NCBI GenBank assembly: GCA_019739215.1
Contig: JAHHDR010000046.1
Location: forward strand, 62,001 to 126,000
Length of the DNA: 64,000 nt
Source of the DNA: Rhizobium sp.
Lineage (GTDB): Bacteria; Pseudomonadota; Alphaproteobacteria; Rhizobiales; Rhizobiaceae
Reading direction: 5' to 3'
Shown here: in pieces, positions 60,133 through 64,000 of the stretch
Layout of the letters: each line of letters begins with the position of its first letter
How positions within the stretch are numbered: position 1 is the stretch's first letter
The notes under the pieces: model-generated
Told to the model about the DNA's origin: nothing
The model's database searches: none
What the model saw: only the letters and a program-made list of their open reading frames with translations
Made by a program: the position numbers and the translations under genes

Positions 60133-60848
60133 CAATTGCCTGGGTGAAACTCAACCGGCCGGAACGGCTCAACGCCATGAACCGGCAGCTGGTCGATGGC
60201 CTCGCCGACGCCCTCGCCAGGGCCGAAGCCGACGATGCCGTGCGCGCCATCATTCTCCATGGCGAAGGCCGTGCCTTCTGTTCGGGCGACGATCTCAAGG
60301 ATCTCGATGCACAGACGTCATCGCCCGAGACCACGCAGGACTGGGTCGAGGCGATCCAGAACATCACGCTGCAGATCATGCAGTCCCGGAAGATCGTGAT
60401 TGCCGCCGTTCACGGCTGGTGCGTCGGCGGCGCGCTGGAATGGGCCGTCAACTGCGATTTCCGCATCTTTTCCGACAAGGCCCGCTGGTTCTTTCCCGAG
60501 GTCAGCTACGGCCTTTTCGTCACCGGCGGCGTGACCGCATTGCTGACCAAGCAGGCCGGTCCACAGGTCGCCAAGGAACTCATGATCCTGGGTGAGCGTC
60601 ACGATGCGCAGAAGGCGCTTGAGGTCGGTATCGCCTGGAAGGTGGTTCCCGACGATCAATTGCTGAACGAGGCAAGGGCTCTGGCGCTGGCAATTGCGGA
60701 ACGCCCCGCAGGCGCGGTCGCCGAGATCAAGCACGCCATCAATGAGGGTTTTCACTCGTCCTTGGCGCAGGCCATGGCGCTGGAGACACGATCGACCGTC
60801 AACGGCTTTCTCTCCCCGGAAGCACAGGCGCGGGCCAAAGAGTTCTGA
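60081..60848 (+). CDS. Enoyl-CoA hydratase, right copy with chimeric N-terminus
   Basis: A 255-residue crotonase with both classical Glu residues (VHGWCVGGALEWAVNCDFRI and RWFFPEVSYGLFVTGGVTAL), so a true hydratase is plausible. The core begins AIAWVKLNRPERLNAMN. The first 17 residues (MENDGAHGIVGFGPGEG) come from the left arm, the reverse complement of the gene's own codons, and happen to be in frame. The natural first 10-15 residues are therefore lost, and no ribosome site is evident at 60081. A later ATG within the core (NAMN, 60177) would cut the first strand. Confidence 0.75.
   Translation: MENDGAHGIVGFGPGEGAIAWVKLNRPERLNAMNRQLVDGLADALARAEADDAVRAIILHGEGRAFCSGDDLKDLDAQTSSPETTQDWVEAIQNITLQIMQSRKIVIAAVHGWCVGGALEWAVNCDFRIFSDKARWFFPEVSYGLFVTGGVTALLTKQAGPQVAKELMILGERHDAQKALEVGIAWKVVPDDQLLNEARALALAIAERPAGAVAEIKHAINEGFHSSLAQAMALETRSTVNGFLSPEAQARAKEF
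60133..60208 (+). other. 76-bp asymmetric spacer at the palindrome centre
   Basis: This is the only stretch between the two arms without a mirror partner. It encodes part of the crotonase N-terminus on the plus strand. The arms begin at CTGGCGAGGGCG (60121-60132) and CGCCCTCGCCAG (60209-60220). Such short inverted repeats flanking a small loop are the typical starting point for palindrome formation by template switching. Confidence 0.9.
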
Positions 60849-60850
60849 CC

Positions 60851-62473
60851 ATGACGATGACACTGCAAGGACTGCGAATCCCGGGCATGCGCGACAGCGA
60901 TATTGAAGAACGGACATTGCCCGCGATCCTGCTTCATCAGGCCGAGCAGTTCGGCAGCAAGACGTTCATCGACATATGCGGACGGACGGCCAGCTTCGAA
61001 GAGATGCTGCGGATCTCGCTGCAACTGGCCGGTGGCCTGCGCGGTCTCGGCGTCCGGAAATCCGACCGCGTGGCGATGCTCCTGCCCAATTGTTTTGAGC
61101 TGGTGGCTATGTGGTTTGCGGTCTCAAGCCTTGGCGCCATCGAGGTGCCGAACAATCCGGGGCTGAAGGGCGATCTCCTGTGTCACAACCTCAACAATTG
61201 CGGCGCGGACGTCCTTGTTGCCCATGGCAGTGTGCTGCCTGAACTTGCAAGGGTCCAGGCCAGCCTCCCGGCGCTCCGCACTCTCATTCTCGTCGGGGCG
61301 GATGCGGCCGACGCAAGGGCAGCCGGTCTCACGATCGGACGGATCGTGACGTTCGAGGAATGCCTGGCGCCACAGGCCTATACCGAACGTGCCGGCGTGC
61401 ACTATTCGGACCCGATGGCCATTCTCTATACGTCGGGAACGACCGGCCCCGCCAAGGGTGCGCTGATGTCGCATCACCACTGCTATGCCTGGGCGGCGGC
61501 CATGGCGGCCAATCTCGGCTATACGAGCAAGGACAGCTATTTCTCGGCGCTGCCTCTCTTCCATACCGATGCCCAGATGTTCGGCGTTTACCTTCCTCTC
61601 ATCTACGGCACCCGGGCCACGCTCGTCGATGGTTTCAGCGCCTCGAAGTTCTGGCATCAGGCGCGGGCCAGCGGCGCCACGGCCACCAATCTTCTGGGCG
61701 CGATGGCGGTCATTCTGACGCGGGCAGCGCGCCAAGACGATGACGCGGACAATCCCGTCCGCGTCTGCCAGTGCATCCCGATGGTGCCGGACAAGCCTGC
61801 CTTCGAAGACCGTTTCGGCATGCGTCTCGTGACCGGATATGGCCAGACGGAAACCAGCTTCGTGACGCTCGACACAGCCGATGAAACGCGCGACGGCTCC
61901 TGCGGTCGCGCCCATCCGGACTGGGAGGTGGCAGTCGTCGATGACAGGGACCAGCCGCTGCCACCCGGCAGCCTGGGCGAAATCGTATCGCGCCCGAGGA
62001 AGAGCTGGAGCATGTTTTCCGGTTACTATCGCAACGAGACCAAGACGGTCGAGACGCTCAGGAACCTCTGGTATCACTCCGGTGACGCCGGCGTAATGGA
62101 TGCAGACGGCTGGTTTTACTTCCGGCATCGCATGAACGAGGCAATCCGGCGCCGCGGCGAAAACATCTCCGCCTATGAGGTCGAGAGCGTCGCTGACAGC
62201 CATCCGGATATTGTGGAAAGCGCCGCGTTCGGTATTGCCTCAGCATTGACCGAGGAAGACATCATGCTGGTCGCGATGCGGCGGGCCGGATCGGCGATCG
62301 AACCGGCTGACCTGCTGGAACATTTCAGGGCCGCAGCGCCGCGCCACATGGTGCCGCGCTATATCGAGATCACCGATGAGGCACTGCCGAGGACACCAAC
62401 GGAGAAAATTGCCAGGAACGTGTTGCGCAGCCGAGGTGTCGGAGAGGGGACTTTCGATCGCGGAGAGCGCTGA
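60851..62473 (+). CDS. AMP-dependent acyl-CoA synthetase 3 (right arm copy)
   Basis: Identical in sequence to the left-arm copy at 57868-59490: 540 residues, P-loop ILYTSGTTGPAKG and Lys in TPTEKIARN. It follows the right-arm crotonase by 2 bases. If the palindrome is real the cell has two identical divergent copies. Confidence 0.9.
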   Translation: MTMTLQGLRIPGMRDSDIEERTLPAILLHQAEQFGSKTFIDICGRTASFEEMLRISLQLAGGLRGLGVRKSDRVAMLLPNCFELVAMWFAVSSLGAIEVPNNPGLKGDLLCHNLNNCGADVLVAHGSVLPELARVQASLPALRTLILVGADAADARAAGLTIGRIVTFEECLAPQAYTERAGVHYSDPMAILYTSGTTGPAKGALMSHHHCYAWAAAMAANLGYTSKDSYFSALPLFHTDAQMFGVYLPLIYGTRATLVDGFSASKFWHQARASGATATNLLGAMAVILTRAARQDDDADNPVRVCQCIPMVPDKPAFEDRFGMRLVTGYGQTETSFVTLDTADETRDGSCGRAHPDWEVAVVDDRDQPLPPGSLGEIVSRPRKSWSMFSGYYRNETKTVETLRNLWYHSGDAGVMDADGWFYFRHRMNEAIRRRGENISAYEVESVADSHPDIVESAAFGIASALTEEDIMLVAMRRAGSAIEPADLLEHFRAAAPRHMVPRYIEITDEALPRTPTEKIARNVLRSRGVGEGTFDRGER

Positions 62474-62879
62474 GCAAATGGCTTGCGTTGGCTCTTAGGA
62501 TCGAGATGATCGTCCACCGTCGTGACGAAGTCATAGGGCACGAGATAACGGGATTTGATCAAAGTGCACCACGACCCCCGTGGAAACAGGCATCTAAATC
62601 CCCGCTGCGTAAAGGGCTTTCACGACCGCGTGGCTTTGGCGGTGCCCGGAAGGTGAAACTTCGACGCCGTTGGTGTGACTGTTACGGTGTTTCGTGATGA
62701 GGACATCGCAGAAAGTTGAAAATCTTTCACTGAAATTGAATAGATGGAGCAGACTGGTTTCTCATGGCATCCCTGGTTCGTACTTGTCGCCGGACAAATC
62801 CCAGAGGTGTTGCCCGCCAAGGCCATAGGGGTGATATCAGATTAACGTCCTTGAAGGTGTTCGCTAGTAGCTCGCCGCC
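62474..62879. other. Intergenic region (right arm), no gene seen
   Basis: Mirror of 57462-57867; nothing recognisable is found on either strand. Confidence 0.4.
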
Positions 62880-63254
62880 ATGAGCCGGAACCCCGTCAGC
62901 TACAAACGCCATCGTTACCCAGCTTCGGTGATCGCGCACGCTGTCTGGCTGTATTTCCGATTTCCGCTGAGCCTGCGTCTGGTCGAGGAGATGCTGCTGG
63001 AGCGCGGCATCGTCGTGTCCTATGAAACGATCCGGTGTTGGGCGAAGAAGTTCGGGCCAGATTGTGCACTTCGCTCGCGGCGGAAAGCGCCGAACCCTAC
63101 TGACGTGTGGCATCTGGACGAGATCGTGGTAACGATCGGCGGAAGGAAAATTTGGCTCTGGCGTGCTGTCGATCAGGCCGGCTACGTTCTCGACGCGATC
63201 GTCCAGGCTCGCCGCAACACCCAGGCTGCCAAGCGTCTTCTGATCCGGACATAG
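62880..63254 (+). pseudogene. IS6-family transposase N-terminal half (right arm)
   Basis: Exact mirror of 57087-57461, with the HTH and the first catalytic Asp (WHLDEIVVTIGG). It ends at TAG after RLLIRT. The matching C-terminal half follows on the minus strand. Confidence 0.82.
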
Positions 63255-63255
63255 A

Positions 63256-63491
63256 TGGAAATGAAGCGTTGAAGGTGCCTCGCTGACTTGAAGCGTTTCA
63301 TGACCCGTTCACGCCGTCGGTTCGGCCGATCAGAATTCTCGGCACGACTATTCAGGCCCTTGTCCGAGCGATGCTCGACGCCGGGCATGATACCGCCTTG
63401 TGCGGCGCCGTAGGACCGAAGTTCGTCGGTGATCATCACACGCGGCGAACGGCCTTGCCCTTTCAGAAGCTTCGCATCAGACGCTATACAT
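63256..63491 (-). pseudogene. IS6-family transposase C-terminal half, inverted (right arm)
   Basis: Mirror of 56850-57085: the minus strand reads VMITDELRSYGAAQGGIMPG then VEHRSDKGLNSRAENS. The inverted half-gene structure predates the large duplication, since both arms carry it. Confidence 0.8.
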
Positions 63492-63690
63492 ATTCAGTCT
63501 TTCGGCGGCTCTGGACCACCCATCAAAGGATGACTTCAAAGCGCGGGATTTCGATGCGATGCGCCGAAAATAATTCGGTCAGGCTCCCGGCATCCCCCGT
63601 TTGGGTGATCGACAAGCCACCGAAAATCCAGTTTTCTCGGTAGCCTGTGCGAGCGGGTTTTTCTTCGCCCAGCCTCGATTGGAGACCATT

Positions 63691-64000
63691 ATGGCCAAGG
63701 TCAAGCCCGAGACGATCCCCGCCGGAACGACGCAATTCCTGATCGACGACGGCGAGGCCTACAGTCTGGCCAAAGGCGTTACCCTCACCGCGACGGACAC
63801 GGACTGGACAATTCTCTTCGATGCGGAGTCCAGCGGCGCCCAGCTCGACATCGCCGGCAAGGTCGGCCAGCTCGGTACGCCTGTGGACATAAACACGGAC
63901 GCCGCAATCGGCATCCTTGGCATGGCCGCCGCGATCGAGATTGCCAAGACCGGCTCGATCACCGGTTATCGGGGCGTGCATGTCGCGGCCGACGCCGCCA
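63691..64000 (+). CDS. RTX-like repeat protein copy B, right-arm 5' end (partial)
   Basis: The ATG at 63691 with GGAGACC upstream starts the same protein as 55058-56650 (AKVKPETIPAGTTQFLIDDG) and runs off the window after about 103 residues. Whether the whole gene is duplicated cannot be seen here. Confidence 0.9.
   Translation, partial: MAKVKPETIPAGTTQFLIDDGEAYSLAKGVTLTATDTDWTILFDAESSGAQLDIAGKVGQLGTPVDINTDAAIGILGMAAAIEIAKTGSITGYRGVHVAADAA

Larger units (their letters stand above)
60209..64000 (-). repeat. Right arm of the giant inverted repeat
   Basis: Reverse complement of 56341-60132; it still matches at the last base of the window, so the true end lies outside. Contents in order: crotonase, acyl-CoA synthetase 3, intergenic region, split IS6 element, and the start of RTX copy B. 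Confidence 0.95.

Noticed and set aside
60121..60220. Telomere-like hairpin end of a linear replicon at the palindrome centre
   Set aside because: The spacer carries normal hydratase coding sequence and there is no AT-rich or telomere-resolvase-type palindrome; a hairpin end would not leave the crotonase codons at the loop.
1..64000. CRISPR array
   Set aside because: No series of regularly spaced short direct repeats was seen anywhere in the window.

Overview
The window looks like part of a large repABC replicon (plasmid or chromid) of a Hyphomicrobiales (rhizobial-type) alphaproteobacterium. The evidence is an intact repA-repB-repC operon with a predicted antisense RNA between repB and repC, a decayed traI-type LuxI gene diverging from repA with two TraR-box-like palindromes between them, high G+C coding sequence, and Liv-type transporter/beta-oxidation operons typical of this order. 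Species and plasmid identity cannot be settled from the sequence alone.

Layout. 1-2.05 kb: 3' end of a sarcosine oxidase operon (soxA partial, soxG) and a GlxA-type AraC regulator. 2.1-6 kb: a scar zone with a LysR remnant, an IS6-family transposase whose two halves face opposite ways, unrecognised genes, a WGR-domain gene and a dispersed palindromic repeat. 6-11.2 kb: a pemIK-type toxin-antitoxin pair, then a minus-strand operon encoding a PD-(D/E)XK-like protein and an FtsH-like AAA/M41 protease; both main genes carry in-frame stops and the protease also changes frame. 11.4-16.1 kb: traI remnant, tra boxes, repABC. 16.1-29.4 kb: accessory zone with IS6 and IS630 remnants, two tyrosine recombinases each preceded by a vapBC pair, a third PIN/Phd pair, an RTX-type repeat protein, an HNH-like remnant, a DUF2270 protein, a DASS-type permease, and a DUF1403-scpB pair.

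29.6-47.3 kb: one long plus-strand catabolic operon containing two paralogous acyl-CoA synthetases, a complete Liv-type ABC transporter, two short-chain dehydrogenases, four crotonase-family proteins, an alpha/beta hydrolase, a thiolase, a FadN-like fusion and an internal TetR gene. A strong palindrome before the first gene is the likely TetR operator. Together the genes suggest import, CoA activation and beta-oxidation-like breakdown of an unidentified branched or cyclic carboxylic acid. 47.3-55 kb: a second, minus-strand Liv transporter operon with MBL-fold, isochorismatase-fold and SnoaL-like proteins; its livG is frameshifted, and a MarR gene diverges from it.

55-64 kb: an RTX-type gene, another IS6 element with inverted halves, an acyl-CoA synthetase and an enoyl-CoA hydratase lie in a giant inverted duplication. 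Bases 56341-60132 are the reverse complement of 60209-64000 around a 76-bp spacer, and the right arm runs off the window. This is either a real palindrome or an assembly or library fold-back, and it is the observation that most needs checking.
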